From Gammaproteobacteria bacterium (GTDB lineage Bacteria > Pseudomonadota > Gammaproteobacteria > Competibacterales > Competibacteraceae): a stretch of DNA of 64,000 nt. The stretch spans positions 1 through 64,000 of the forward strand of contig JACKNC010000004.1 in NCBI GenBank assembly GCA_024235095.1, read 5' to 3'. A model generated the notes under the pieces. That model was not told the origin of the DNA and made no database searches. It saw only the letters and a list, made by a program, of their open reading frames with translations. Below, one piece after another: positions 47,565 through 57,052 of this stretch. Position numbers and translations under genes: made by a program. How positions within the stretch are numbered: position 1 is the first letter of the stretch; every line of letters begins with the position of its first letter.

Positions 47565-48782
47565 TTATGAACCCTTGAGTAATTCATAGGTCGCCTGATA
47601 GGCATCCGCTACTGCAGTCATGTAAGCTTCGTTGAGCTGGTTCGGCTCCAAACCCAGGTTATCGAGAGAATCCCAGTCACAGCGTTCATAGGCCAGAGTA
47701 CAGGCCAAAATGCGCCCTAGCGGTCCTTCGTGATACAGCAGCGCCTTATTGATCTCATCATCCAATGGCAGCGCAGCCAGAATCGCCTCCAGCGGCATTT
47801 GAGTCATGGCGTCCAGCACCGACAGCAATCCGACCGTAAACCCGGAATCCTTTTGCTTGATTTTCAACAGATCCGCCAGCAATTCGCACATCTTGGCCCG
47901 CTCCAGAGCAACGGTAATCAGATCGCTGCGATGATTTTCGATGTTCGAGAGTGAAATCAACGTAACCCAGGAGCGAATATTTCTCAGCCCCAGCATCACC
48001 ACTGCGCGCTGGATCGAGTCGATGCGTTTGGGCAGATTGAAGTAGGCGGAATTGATGTAGCGCAACAACTTGTAGGTCAGGGAAACATCTTGGCTGATCA
48101 ACGCCTCGACCTTTTTGATTTCAATGTCGGGATCATGCAACTTGCTGATCAGTTGCAACACCGCTAATTGATTGGTGGGAACGCTCTGGAACTTGAGCAA
48201 CTTGGGCTGGGAGAAGTGATAACCTTGCAGGTAGTCAAACTTGAGAGTCTGACAAAGCTCCTGGATCGATTGCGTTTCGATGCGCTCCGCCATCAGCGCG
48301 ATTTTCTTGTGCTGACGCAAACGTGGAACCAGGCGGCGCACCTCCTTCTCGGGCGTAGTCAGCATGTCGATCTTGACGTAATCGGCGATTTCCAGCAGCG
48401 CCTGATAAGCTTCATTCTCTATGTAGTCATCGAGAACGAAGCAGCACCCCTGCGCGCGCAACTCACGCAGTATTTGTAGCAACGGCTCATCGACCACAAT
48501 ATCGGCGACGATCTCGAAGACCAATTGCGGCATTGCAAAACCCTGCAAATGGCCATCCATGATGAAATCGCGGGCAACATTGATAAATGCTTTGTGCTTG
48601 CCCACGATGCGCTCCAGACCGACTTCGGTAACCGTGTTCAGCACGATTTGCGATGTGGCGATTTCCGCATCAAGAAACTGGGCAGTGGTATCCGTCTCCC
48701 TGTTTCGGTAAAACAACTCGTAACCTTCGATTTCAAGGTTGCGGTTATAGATAGGTTGACGGGCAAAATAAATTTCCTTCAC
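47565..48782 (-). CDS. EAL-HDOD signalling protein, EAL part degenerate
   Basis: The 405 residues are the YuxH-type architecture: an EAL-like domain (about 1-200) and an HDOD domain (about 205-395). In the EAL part the signature reads GYELFYRN instead of ExLxR, and FVLDDYIENEAY and VKIDML replace the catalytic metal-binding sequences. Cyclic-di-GMP hydrolysis is therefore unlikely and a binding or scaffold role more plausible. The HDOD part has LISQDVSLTYKLLRYINSAYF and SIQRAVVMLGLRNIRSWV. Proteins of this class influence motility and surface behaviour; the specific role here is unknown. Confidence 0.9.
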   Translation of the reverse strand: MKEIYFARQPIYNRNLEIEGYELFYRNRETDTTAQFLDAEIATSQIVLNTVTEVGLERIVGKHKAFINVARDFIMDGHLQGFAMPQLVFEIVADIVVDEPLLQILRELRAQGCCFVLDDYIENEAYQALLEIADYVKIDMLTTPEKEVRRLVPRLRQHKKIALMAERIETQSIQELCQTLKFDYLQGYHFSQPKLLKFQSVPTNQLAVLQLISKLHDPDIEIKKVEALISQDVSLTYKLLRYINSAYFNLPKRIDSIQRAVVMLGLRNIRSWVTLISLSNIENHRSDLITVALERAKMCELLADLLKIKQKDSGFTVGLLSVLDAMTQMPLEAILAALPLDDEINKALLYHEGPLGRILACTLAYERCDWDSLDNLGLEPNQLNEAYMTAVADAYQATYELLKGS

Positions 48783-48934
48783 GAACGCACCTCTGGCAGG
48801 ACAGCGCGGGGGTCTGATAAGGACCGGATACGATATATTAGCAGCATTCGAAGCCGCGCTTGATGTTGAAACGGGCTACGCTCCGAAAATTCAAATCCTG
48901 GAACCGAATGATGCATTAAAAGGACTGACAACAT

Positions 48935-49990
48935 ATGCAACGAGAATCGCAAACCCGCTTCTGGCTGATGATGGGCGTCATCGCCATTGGCCTGCTGTAT
49001 CTGCTGTCACCGGTGTTGACGCCGTTTCTGTTCGCCACCCTGCTCGCCTATCTGGGCGATCCCCTGATTGACCGACTCGAAGCGCGCAAAATTCCCCGAT
49101 CCTGGGCAGTGGCGCTGGTCTTTGGTGTGATCCTGTTTGGTTTGTTGTTATTGTTATTGTTTCTGATCCCCATGTTGACCCATCAATTCAAAGGACTGAT
49201 TCAACGATTGCCTGGTCATATCGACTGGTTTCAAACGCACGTTTTGCCTTGGTTGCAGACCCATTTGGGCGTGGAGCCGGAATCGCTCAGCTTGCGTAGC
49301 CTGCAAACCAAACTGGTTGCTCTCGCCCAAAACATCGGCGACGTGGCTGGGAGCGTGTTGGAATCGTTCCAAGCTTCGTCTACTGCGCTTTTTACCTGGC
49401 TTGCCGATTTGATCCTGGTGCCGGTGGTAACCTTCTATTTGCTGCGCGACTGGGATTTGCTGGTTGCCAAAGTCCGTGAGTTACTTCCCCGGCGCATTGA
49501 GCCGGTGGTCAGTCATCTGGCCAGGGAATCCGATGAGGTGATCGGGGCGTTTCTGCGCGGTCAGGTCATCGTCATGGCAGCCTTGGGGGTGATCTACTCG
49601 GTCGGGCTGGCGGTGATTGGCCTGGATTTTTCGCTACTGATCGGAATGCTGGCCGGCTTGGTCAGCTTCGTACCCTATCTGGGCTTAATTACTGGCATTG
49701 TGGTGGCCAGCATCGCGGCGCTCATGCAATTTCACAGCGTGCTTAGTCTCATCCCTGTGATGATCGTTTTTGGTCTTGGCCAATTGATTAGCGATTTCTT
49801 CCTGACTCCGAAGCTGGTGGGCGACCGAATTGGTCTCCATCCAGTCGCAGTATTGTTCGCAGTGCTGGCCGGTGGTCATTTGTTCGGATTCTTCGGTATT
49901 CTGCTGGCGCTTCCCGTGGCGGCGGTCATTGCAGTGCTGTTGCACCATGCCCACGATGAATATCTTAAGAGTGTGTTTTACACCGATTGA
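48935..49990 (+). CDS. AI-2E/PerM family transporter
   Basis: The 351-residue inner-membrane protein has about seven to eight hydrophobic segments: two at the N terminus (FWLMMGVIAIGLLYLLSPVL), a soluble loop (about 85-155) and a membrane core with SFVPYLGLITGIVVA and LVGDRIGLHPVAVLFAVLAGG, typical of the family. Members have been assigned to autoinducer-2 export or Na+/H+ antiport, so substrate cannot be predicted. In many proteobacteria it lies near recJ or purM; recJ is close by here. 58 bases separate it from the ferredoxin fusion gene. Confidence 0.9.
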   Translation: MQRESQTRFWLMMGVIAIGLLYLLSPVLTPFLFATLLAYLGDPLIDRLEARKIPRSWAVALVFGVILFGLLLLLLFLIPMLTHQFKGLIQRLPGHIDWFQTHVLPWLQTHLGVEPESLSLRSLQTKLVALAQNIGDVAGSVLESFQASSTALFTWLADLILVPVVTFYLLRDWDLLVAKVRELLPRRIEPVVSHLARESDEVIGAFLRGQVIVMAALGVIYSVGLAVIGLDFSLLIGMLAGLVSFVPYLGLITGIVVASIAALMQFHSVLSLIPVMIVFGLGQLISDFFLTPKLVGDRIGLHPVAVLFAVLAGGHLFGFFGILLALPVAAVIAVLLHHAHDEYLKSVFYTD

Positions 49991-50048
49991 GCGATGGCAG
50001 AACGGGTTGACGAAGCATAACTGACATGACGCTATTGAAAAAATATCC

Positions 50049-51620
50049 ATGAATCAAAGATGGCTCAAGACAATCCGGGTTGTGGTTTCACTAGCGTTTC
50101 TGGCGTTGACCACGTTGTTGTTCATCGATTTTGATCGGTTCGGCGAAACACCCGCCGCTACGATAGCGATCTATCCGCAATTCGTCCCCTCGCTTCTGAA
50201 CTTCACAGAAACTGTCAGCTGGGCGGCGACCGGGTTTCTACTGGTGCTCGGGATCACTCTGCTCTTTGGCCGGGTTTATTGCTCAATGATCTGTCCACTC
50301 GGCGCGCTGCAAGACCTTTTCATTCGCATCGCCGACAAACTGCGCAAGCCGCGCCGGGTCAAATTCCGTTACCAGAAACCCCGCCCTGCCCTGCACTACG
50401 GTATTTTGGCGCTGACTATTGCCCTGTTCCTGAGCGGCAATGTTCTGGCCTTGAGCTTGCTGGACCCGTTCAGCAATTTCGGGCGAATCGCCAGTGATCT
50501 ACTGCGCCCGCTTTATGTAGCCGCGCACAATGGTTTTGGGCAATTGCTGGAAAGTTTCGGCGTCTATGGACCCTTTCCCCTGCATTGGAAAGCGCCCGCG
50601 CTGGCGACGCTGATTTTTCCAATACTGTTTCTCATCGGACTGGCCTGGCTGAGCGCTTTCAAGGGTCGACTATTTTGTAATACGCTCTGTCCGGTAGGCG
50701 CGCTGTTGGGACTGATCTCGCGGTTCGCCGTCTTCAAAATCCAGATACCCAAAACCGCCTGCACCCTCTGCGCCCACTGTTCCATTCACTGCAAGGCGGG
50801 TTGCATCCATTTGAAGACCCAGGAAGTGGATTTCAGTCGCTGCGTGGCTTGCTTCAACTGCATCCCGGTTTGTGACGCGCATGGCATCGGCTATGCGCGG
50901 ACGCGAGCGCTGGGAACAACCCGTGAAGAAACGCCAAATCTGGCGCGACGCGCGTTGCTGCGCGGGGCCACAGTGACGATAGCCGGTCTAACCGGTCTGT
51001 CAGGATCAAGCAACGGGGAGGCCAAGCCGCATAACCGGGTTCCCAGCACGGTGGTTAATGCGCGAACCTGCCCGATAGCGCCGCCCGGCGCTGGTGATAT
51101 TGCCCGGTTCAACGATTTATGCACCGCCTGCCATTTGTGCGTCAGCGTCTGTCCCTACGGCGTATTGCAACCGGCCCTGCTGGACTATGGCCTGTCCGGT
51201 TTACTGCAACCGCATTTGGACTTCACCACCGGTTATTGCAGCTATGAGTGCAACCGGTGTGGCGACATCTGTCCGACCGGCGCCATCCAGCCGTTAACGC
51301 TACCCAACAAGAAAACCGTACAACTCGGCATTGCCCACTTTATCCGTGATAACTGCATTGTCTACACCGACCACACTGCATGCGGCGCTTGCGATGAGTA
51401 TTGCCCCACGAACGCCATTGAGATGGTTCCTTACCGCAATGGCCTGACCATTCCCGAGGTGCGCGAATCCGTTTGCATTGGTTGCGGGGCCTGTGAAAAC
51501 GCCTGTCCGGTGCGTCCATACCGGGCGATCTACGTGGAAGGGCATCCCGTCCATCAGCAGGCGGAGCTGCTGCAAGCCAAGCCGCTGGAACATCAGATAA
51601 AAAGCGGATTTCCGTTTTAA
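50049..51620 (+). CDS. NapH-NapG-like membrane polyferredoxin fusion
   Basis: The 523 residues begin with a NapH-like half. It has about four to five transmembrane helices, CSMICPLGALQD and CNTLCPVGALLG loops, then CTLCAHCSIHC and CVACFNCIPVC iron-sulfur motifs (to about residue 275). A twin-arginine-like RRALLRG and a hydrophobic run (about 298-317) come next. A NapG-like ferredoxin half follows with four cysteine clusters: CTACHLCVSVCP, CNRCGDICP, CGACDEYCP and CIGCGACENACP. In nitrate reductase systems NapH and NapG are separate and pass electrons from quinol to the periplasm. One chain carrying both is probably an electron conduit from the quinone pool, but no terminal reductase is adjacent, so the partner is unknown. 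Confidence 0.87.
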   Translation: MNQRWLKTIRVVVSLAFLALTTLLFIDFDRFGETPAATIAIYPQFVPSLLNFTETVSWAATGFLLVLGITLLFGRVYCSMICPLGALQDLFIRIADKLRKPRRVKFRYQKPRPALHYGILALTIALFLSGNVLALSLLDPFSNFGRIASDLLRPLYVAAHNGFGQLLESFGVYGPFPLHWKAPALATLIFPILFLIGLAWLSAFKGRLFCNTLCPVGALLGLISRFAVFKIQIPKTACTLCAHCSIHCKAGCIHLKTQEVDFSRCVACFNCIPVCDAHGIGYARTRALGTTREETPNLARRALLRGATVTIAGLTGLSGSSNGEAKPHNRVPSTVVNARTCPIAPPGAGDIARFNDLCTACHLCVSVCPYGVLQPALLDYGLSGLLQPHLDFTTGYCSYECNRCGDICPTGAIQPLTLPNKKTVQLGIAHFIRDNCIVYTDHTACGACDEYCPTNAIEMVPYRNGLTIPEVRESVCIGCGACENACPVRPYRAIYVEGHPVHQQAELLQAKPLEHQIKSGFPF

Positions 51621-51637
51621 CGCAGTGGTTAGCCCCG

Positions 51638-53353
51638 TTAAGCGGCTTCCAGATGCGCAATCCGCAGCTGTAACCGGCGTTGCCCTTGCCACTCATTGAC
51701 ATCCAGTTGGTAGGCGACGCGCACCCGCTCCGTTCCGGGGGAAAAAGCGGCTACCTGGTTAAAGGCGACAGCTTCCAGTCTGAAGCTGTCGCCTGGCAGG
51801 CGCAAAAACAGTTTTAAGTGTTTCTCCTTCATCACCTGATGAGACAGCACCTCGAACACTCCGTCGAACAGAGGTTCGGGAAAACCCTGACCCCAGGGAC
51901 CGCCCTCGCGCAAGAGTTCAGCGATTTCCAGATTAAATTCGTCTGGCGCTAACTCGCCATCGCTGAGCAACCGGCCATGCAGATCATCGTCGCTGAGCCA
52001 CTGACGGGTCTCTGCGTCAAACGCCTGGTTGAACACGTCGAAGCGCTCCAGCGCCAGCGTCAATCCCGCCGCCATGGCGTGACCGCCGAAATGACTGATT
52101 AGTCCCGGATTTCGCGTCGCGACTGCCGCCAGCGCATCGCGCAGATGCATGCCTGCCACTGAACGCCCCGAACCTTTGATTTTACCGTCCCGATCCGTCG
52201 CAAATACGATGACTGGACGATTCAGCCGTTCTTTCAGGCGACCGGCGATGATCCCAACCACGCCTTGATGCCATTCGGGATCGAACAAGCACAAACCGAA
52301 AGGTAATTGCTCCGCTTGCGGCGCAAGCCGGTCAATCCGCGCCAACGCCTGGGTTTCCATTTCAGCGGTTAATACACCCCGTTGCCGGTTGATTTCGTGC
52401 AACCGGCAAGCAATAGCGCGGGCGGCATCCAGATCGTCACTCAACAAGCATTCGATGCCCTGACTCATGTCCTCCAGGCGACCGGCGGCATTCAACCGGG
52501 GACCGAGATAGAAACCGATGTCGCCCGCGTTCAGTCGGAGCCTTGGGCGATTCGTGACCTCACACAAGGCTGTGATGCCGGGAACGCAATACCCTTGGCG
52601 AATGCGGCGCAGCCCCTGCTCCACCAGAATCCGGTTGTGGTGATCCAGCCGCACCACGTCCGCCACGGTGCCAAACGCGACCAGATCGAGAAACTGGGCG
52701 AGATTCGGTTCGGCTAAATGGCGTTCAGCGAACCAGCCGGCCTCGCGCAATCGCGCCCGCAACGCCATCATCACATAGAAAATAACGCCCACGCCGGCGA
52801 TATTTTTGCTGGGGAATTGATCGCCTGGTTGATTCGGATTAACAATCACCTCGGCGAGTGGCAACTCTGGACCCGGCGAGTGATGATCAGTAATCAGCAC
52901 CTTCATGCCGAGCGCGTGCGCGGCCTTGACGCCCTCGTGGCTGGAAATTCCGTTGTCGACCGTGACCAGCAAATCAGGCTGTTCCTTGGCGGCGATTGCG
53001 ACAATCTCCGGCGTCAGGCCATAGCCATGTTCAAAGCGGTTCGGAACGCGATAACCGACCCAGGCAGCGCCCATCACCCGCAAAGCGCGCACTGCCAAAG
53101 CGCAACTGGTCGCGCCATCCGCGTCGAAATCGGCAATAATCAGAATACGCCAGCGCTCGCGCAAGGCCGTGTACAGCAAGTCGACCGCCTGCGTCATGTT
53201 CAACAGCCCGGCGGGCGGCGTCAGCAATCGCAATTCCCGTTGCAGTTCGTGGGGGAAACGCACCTCGCGGGCAGCGTAAATGCGCTGTAGCAAGGGAGGA
53301 ACCGGCAGATCGTTGCACGGTTCACAAATACGACGGACAATGGATTTATGCAT
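51638..53353 (-). CDS. recJ: Single-stranded-DNA-specific exonuclease RecJ
   Basis: The 5'-3' exonuclease acts in recombination and mismatch repair. The 571 residues are normal length. DHH-family motifs are present: IADFDADGATSCALAVRAL (motif I, about 75), VTVDNGIS, ITDHHSPGP (motif III, about 155), then the DHHA1 part with GRSVAGMHLRDAL and FGGHAMAAGLTL (about 395-425), and an OB-fold tail. It is convergent with the ferredoxin gene and divergent from the propeller gene. Confidence 0.96.
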   Translation of the reverse strand: MHKSIVRRICEPCNDLPVPPLLQRIYAAREVRFPHELQRELRLLTPPAGLLNMTQAVDLLYTALRERWRILIIADFDADGATSCALAVRALRVMGAAWVGYRVPNRFEHGYGLTPEIVAIAAKEQPDLLVTVDNGISSHEGVKAAHALGMKVLITDHHSPGPELPLAEVIVNPNQPGDQFPSKNIAGVGVIFYVMMALRARLREAGWFAERHLAEPNLAQFLDLVAFGTVADVVRLDHHNRILVEQGLRRIRQGYCVPGITALCEVTNRPRLRLNAGDIGFYLGPRLNAAGRLEDMSQGIECLLSDDLDAARAIACRLHEINRQRGVLTAEMETQALARIDRLAPQAEQLPFGLCLFDPEWHQGVVGIIAGRLKERLNRPVIVFATDRDGKIKGSGRSVAGMHLRDALAAVATRNPGLISHFGGHAMAAGLTLALERFDVFNQAFDAETRQWLSDDDLHGRLLSDGELAPDEFNLEIAELLREGGPWGQGFPEPLFDGVFEVLSHQVMKEKHLKLFLRLPGDSFRLEAVAFNQVAAFSPGTERVRVAYQLDVNEWQGQRRLQLRIAHLEAA

Positions 53354-53420
53354 AGGGACCGATCGGATCGTTCAATTCTTAAGCGTTTAAGTCCGCATGA
53401 TTTTAACCTGGAGAAAGATA

Positions 53421-55700
53421 ATGTCATTTTTTTCCTGCTCAAACTTTCCTAAAGCGCCGGTGATGCGACTGTTATCGAGTGAACTCGTTCGATGGTTTAC
53501 CCTGTGCGGCCTGATCACGATGGGCTGTTTGGCCGTGGCCAATCCCCGCTTGGCCGCAAGCCTCTCTGCGCCATTCGCCAATGGTCAAGCCTGCGGCGGC
53601 GATTGGAGCATCGCGCTGCGCTTCGATGATCTGTATGACGTCACCGCGGGTCATGGAATCCTGGTTGCAGTCGGCGCTTCCGGGACGATTCAAACCAGCC
53701 TTGACCAGGGCGCAACCTGGACACGCCACTATAACGATGTGAGTAACAGAGCCTGGTTCGAAGGCGTGGCCTGGAACGGCAGTCTGTTCGTCGCGGTGGG
53801 CAACACCATTGTGACCAGCCCGGATGGCGTAACCTGGACCTCCCGCGATACCGCTGACGCCGGTTATCCACTGCTTCGCGATATTCTCTGGACAGGAACG
53901 CAATTCGTGGCTGTAGGCAACACGCATGACAGCGCTGGCAATATAGCGCTGATGCTGACCAGTCCGGATGGCGTGACCTGGCAACGCAGCGATATCGGCG
54001 CGGTTGACTATTTCGTCGAGAGAATCGCCTGGAGCGGCGACCGGTTGGTCGTCACCGGGAATGACTATCAGACCAGCACGGTGATCCTTACCAGCACCGA
54101 TGGCGTGACGTGGAATCATCGTTCCCTGAACACCCTCATGGTGATCGAAAACCTTGTTTGGGGCAATGATCAGTTCGTCGCGGTTGGAACCAATTACGAG
54201 GATAACCAGTATTCGATCCTGACCAGCGTCGATGGCGCAACCTGGATGCCCCGCCGGTCGGATGGCCCTGCATACGGCGTAACCTGGGACAATAACCGGT
54301 TTGTCGCGACGGCTTATAACCGTATGCTGACCAGCGTCGATGGCGTGGTTTGGACTAGCTCCAATGTGAATGTTTACAATACCTTGTCTAGCGTAGCCTG
54401 GACAGGTCAGCAGTGGGTGAGCGTCGGCGTCGGTGGAACCATCCTGACCAGCGCTAATGCGAGGGATTGGACGCGCCGCGATTCCGCAATTGTCAAGGGC
54501 GGTTTGGAGGGGATTACGTCAAACGGTCAGCAATTCGTCGCCGTTGGCTTCAATGGAACGCTGATCACCAGTTCGACGGGTTTAAACTGGACGCCACGTG
54601 ATGCCGGCGGTTTGAATGGGTTGTTTGACGTCGCCTGGGGCAACAACCAGTTTGTAGCGGTGGGCTACGGTCAGAATGTGTTGACCAGTCCCAATGGCGT
54701 GACCTGGACCCCCCACACACTTGACGGATCCTCTTATTATCTTAAAGGGATCGTCTGGAGCGGCAGTCAGTTTGCGGCAATCGGGTATGAATATGTCAAT
54801 GGCGGCAACGCCAAGGGTGTGGTTTTCACCAGCCCCGATGGCGTCGCCTGGACCCGCCGTAATGTGAATGCCGCTGGTCTGCTTGAAAGCGTTGCCTGGA
54901 GCGGCAACCGATTCATCGCGGTGGGCCATAATGAAGATCAACCGCCAACGCCGTTATTACTGACCAGCGCTGACGGCGTGACCTGGAGCTTTTCCTCCAC
55001 GACGGACTTCTCCGAACTGTATGATATTGTCTGGGGCAATCATCTGTTTGTCGCCGTCGGCTCCAACCGTTCAAACTCCGACTTTTCAATCCTGACCAGC
55101 GCTGATGGCGTAACCTGGACGCCCCGTCAATCCGGGGGTTCCGTTAACGGAATCACTTGGGACGGCAGCCAATTCGTAGCGGTAGGCTATGGCGCTGTGC
55201 TTACGAGTCCCGATGGCATCGCCTGGACCCGTCAGGACACGGTGAATGCTTTTCTAAACGAGGTTGCCGCAAGCGACAATCAACGGGTAGCGGTCGGCAG
55301 CATCATTCTGCATAGCGATTGCAGTGGCGGCGACGATCCCGCTACCACACTGATCACCCATTATTACGTCTCCATTCTGCGCCGGGAACCCGACGCGGGC
55401 GGATTGGCTTATTGGCAACAGGAGATCGCTGACAAGCAGGCGCAGGGATTGGATGTCAAGCCAGTGTTTCGGGACATGGCGGCTTTTTTCTTCTTCAGCC
55501 CCGAATATCTTGACCGAAACACCCCGGATGAAGAGTTCATCACCAATCTGTACCTCACCTTTTTCCAGCGCGAACCGGATGACGGCGGGATGAGCTTCTG
55601 GTTGAACCAGTTGGCCATGGGCGTCTCGCGGAACAGTGTAATGGCTGATTTTCTCTATTCGCCGGAATTCACCCATTTCATGGAAGGGTTGGGTTTCTGA
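53421..55700 (+). CDS. Exported BNR/propeller-like repeat protein with DUF4214 tail
   Basis: The 759 residues start at ATG 53421 with GGAG 7 bases upstream, in preference to an ATG 24 bases earlier. A signal sequence (WFTLCGLITMGCLAVANPRLAAS) lies near residues 24-50. I count 13 units of about 45-50 residues, each with a W-G/S-N/G-x-x-F/L-V-A-V-G strand and an LTSPDGVTWT-like turn, as expected for one or two beta-propellers (residues about 65-640). The C-terminal 120 residues hold two DUF4214 units (ILRREPDAGGLAYWQQEI; FFQREPDDGGMSFWLNQL), the same domain that ends the giant protein at 23791. Surface display or secretion is likely; function unknown. Uma2 follows 18 bases later. Confidence 0.87.
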   Translation: MSFFSCSNFPKAPVMRLLSSELVRWFTLCGLITMGCLAVANPRLAASLSAPFANGQACGGDWSIALRFDDLYDVTAGHGILVAVGASGTIQTSLDQGATWTRHYNDVSNRAWFEGVAWNGSLFVAVGNTIVTSPDGVTWTSRDTADAGYPLLRDILWTGTQFVAVGNTHDSAGNIALMLTSPDGVTWQRSDIGAVDYFVERIAWSGDRLVVTGNDYQTSTVILTSTDGVTWNHRSLNTLMVIENLVWGNDQFVAVGTNYEDNQYSILTSVDGATWMPRRSDGPAYGVTWDNNRFVATAYNRMLTSVDGVVWTSSNVNVYNTLSSVAWTGQQWVSVGVGGTILTSANARDWTRRDSAIVKGGLEGITSNGQQFVAVGFNGTLITSSTGLNWTPRDAGGLNGLFDVAWGNNQFVAVGYGQNVLTSPNGVTWTPHTLDGSSYYLKGIVWSGSQFAAIGYEYVNGGNAKGVVFTSPDGVAWTRRNVNAAGLLESVAWSGNRFIAVGHNEDQPPTPLLLTSADGVTWSFSSTTDFSELYDIVWGNHLFVAVGSNRSNSDFSILTSADGVTWTPRQSGGSVNGITWDGSQFVAVGYGAVLTSPDGIAWTRQDTVNAFLNEVAASDNQRVAVGSIILHSDCSGGDDPATTLITHYYVSILRREPDAGGLAYWQQEIADKQAQGLDVKPVFRDMAAFFFFSPEYLDRNTPDEEFITNLYLTFFQREPDDGGMSFWLNQLAMGVSRNSVMADFLYSPEFTHFMEGLGF

Positions 55701-55718
55701 CGAGTAGGAGAATGCATC

Positions 55719-56297
55719 ATGTCTCGACCTGCTGAACAGTTCATTACTCCGGCTGAATACCTGGAACGGGAACGCGAGGCTGATAGCCGCAGCGAATATC
55801 TCAATGGCCGCATCTACGCAATGAGCGGCGCCAGCCTCAGGCACAACCGGATCGTAGCCGGTCTGGCCGTTGCCCTGGGTGTTCAACTCAGACGCAAGCC
55901 TTGTGAGCCGTTTTTTGGCGATATGCGGGTCAAGATCAATCCCACGGGCCTGTATACCTATCCCGATGTCGTGGTGGTCTGCGGCGAGCCGCAGCTAGAG
56001 GATCAGCATTTCGACACGCTGCTGAATCCTGCAGTGATTATTGAAGTTTTGTCGGCGAGCACCGAAGCCTATGACCGAGGCGAAAAATTTGCGCATTACC
56101 GCGCGCTGGGATCGCTGACAGATTATCTGCTGGTCGCCCAGGACAAACCGCGTATCGAACACTATTGCCGACAAGCGAATGGACAATGGTTGTATTCCGC
56201 TAGTGAAGGCTTGGAAGCGCATATTGAGATCGCCACAATTGGCTGCGCATTGCCATTCGCCGAAATCTATGAGCGCGTAGAATTTTCGGATTCATAG
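55719..56297 (+). CDS. Uma2 family protein (putative restriction-endonuclease fold)
   Basis: The 192 residues contain the Uma2/DUF820 pattern: FITPAEYLEREREAD, SEYLNGRIYAMSG, HNRIVAGLAVALG, DMRVKINPTGLYTYPDVVVVCG, LLNPAVIIEVLSAST and DRGEKFAHYRALGSL. The PDV, xIEVLS and K residues match the PD-(D/E)XK nuclease core. The family is abundant in cyanobacteria and some environmental proteobacteria, and its role is unknown. It is probably co-transcribed with the propeller gene. Confidence 0.9.
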   Translation: MSRPAEQFITPAEYLEREREADSRSEYLNGRIYAMSGASLRHNRIVAGLAVALGVQLRRKPCEPFFGDMRVKINPTGLYTYPDVVVVCGEPQLEDQHFDTLLNPAVIIEVLSASTEAYDRGEKFAHYRALGSLTDYLLVAQDKPRIEHYCRQANGQWLYSASEGLEAHIEIATIGCALPFAEIYERVEFSDS

Positions 56298-56371
56298 CGG
56301 TCGAGTCTGCGACAAACTCCCGTTAAATCCAGTATCATCCGCTGACTTGCACAGTACCAAAAGGAGACGGC

Positions 56372-57052
56372 GTGCTCGATCTGATCAAGGCTGGCGGTTG
56401 GCTGATGGCGCCGATTCTGGCTTGCTCATTCGCAGCGACCCTCATTATTTTCGAACGCCTGCTGGCGTTGCGTCGGGCGCGGGTGTTACCGGAACGGCTA
56501 CTGGTCATGCTGCACCGCTGGGCCGAACCCGGCGCAGTTAGCCCACTGGACCTCAAGATGCTGCCGCTCAATTCCCCCCTGGGCCGGATCGTAGCGACTG
56601 GGTTAGCAAATCGTCACCGTGGACGCGAGGCGCTTCGCGAGCGAATCGAAGATGTCGGTCGCCATGTTGTGCATGAACTGGAGCGCTTCCTCAACACCTT
56701 GGGCACTATCGCCGCGATCAGCCCTTTGCTGGGTCTGCTTGGGACGGTCGTGGGCATGATCAAGATTTTTCAGATCGTTTCGACCCAGGGCAACAGCAAT
56801 TTCAGCCTGCTGTCGATCGGCATTGCCGAAGCATTGGTGACTACCGCTGCGGGGCTTACCGTGGCGATTCCCAGTTTGCTGTTTTATCGTTACTTTCAAG
56901 GCCGGGTCGATGAGCTAGTGGTGCAGATGGAGCAGGAAACCCTGGAATTGATTGACCTGCTTGACCATCCATCGCCCAGTGAGCCAATGATCGAATCTTT
57001 TACTCCCCTCTCTCCCGAGAACATGGATGAATCTGCGCCCCCGTCGCCGTGA
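56372..57052 (+). CDS. exbB: MotA/TolQ/ExbB proton channel family protein
   Basis: The 226 residues include three transmembrane segments: about 8-28 (AGGWLMAPILACSFAATLII), about 110-135 (TIAAISPLLGLLGTVVGMI) and about 155-175 (EALVTTAAGLTVAIPSLLF). These are the ExbB/TolQ signatures. The start is GTG at 56372 with AGGAGA at 56361-56366. With ExbD it should form a proton-motive-force-driven energiser for an outer-membrane transporter. The placement directly before lpxK is common in gammaproteobacteria. The last 26 bases overlap exbD. Confidence 0.93.
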   Translation: MLDLIKAGGWLMAPILACSFAATLIIFERLLALRRARVLPERLLVMLHRWAEPGAVSPLDLKMLPLNSPLGRIVATGLANRHRGREALRERIEDVGRHVVHELERFLNTLGTIAAISPLLGLLGTVVGMIKIFQIVSTQGNSNFSLLSIGIAEALVTTAAGLTVAIPSLLFYRYFQGRVDELVVQMEQETLELIDLLDHPSPSEPMIESFTPLSPENMDESAPPSP

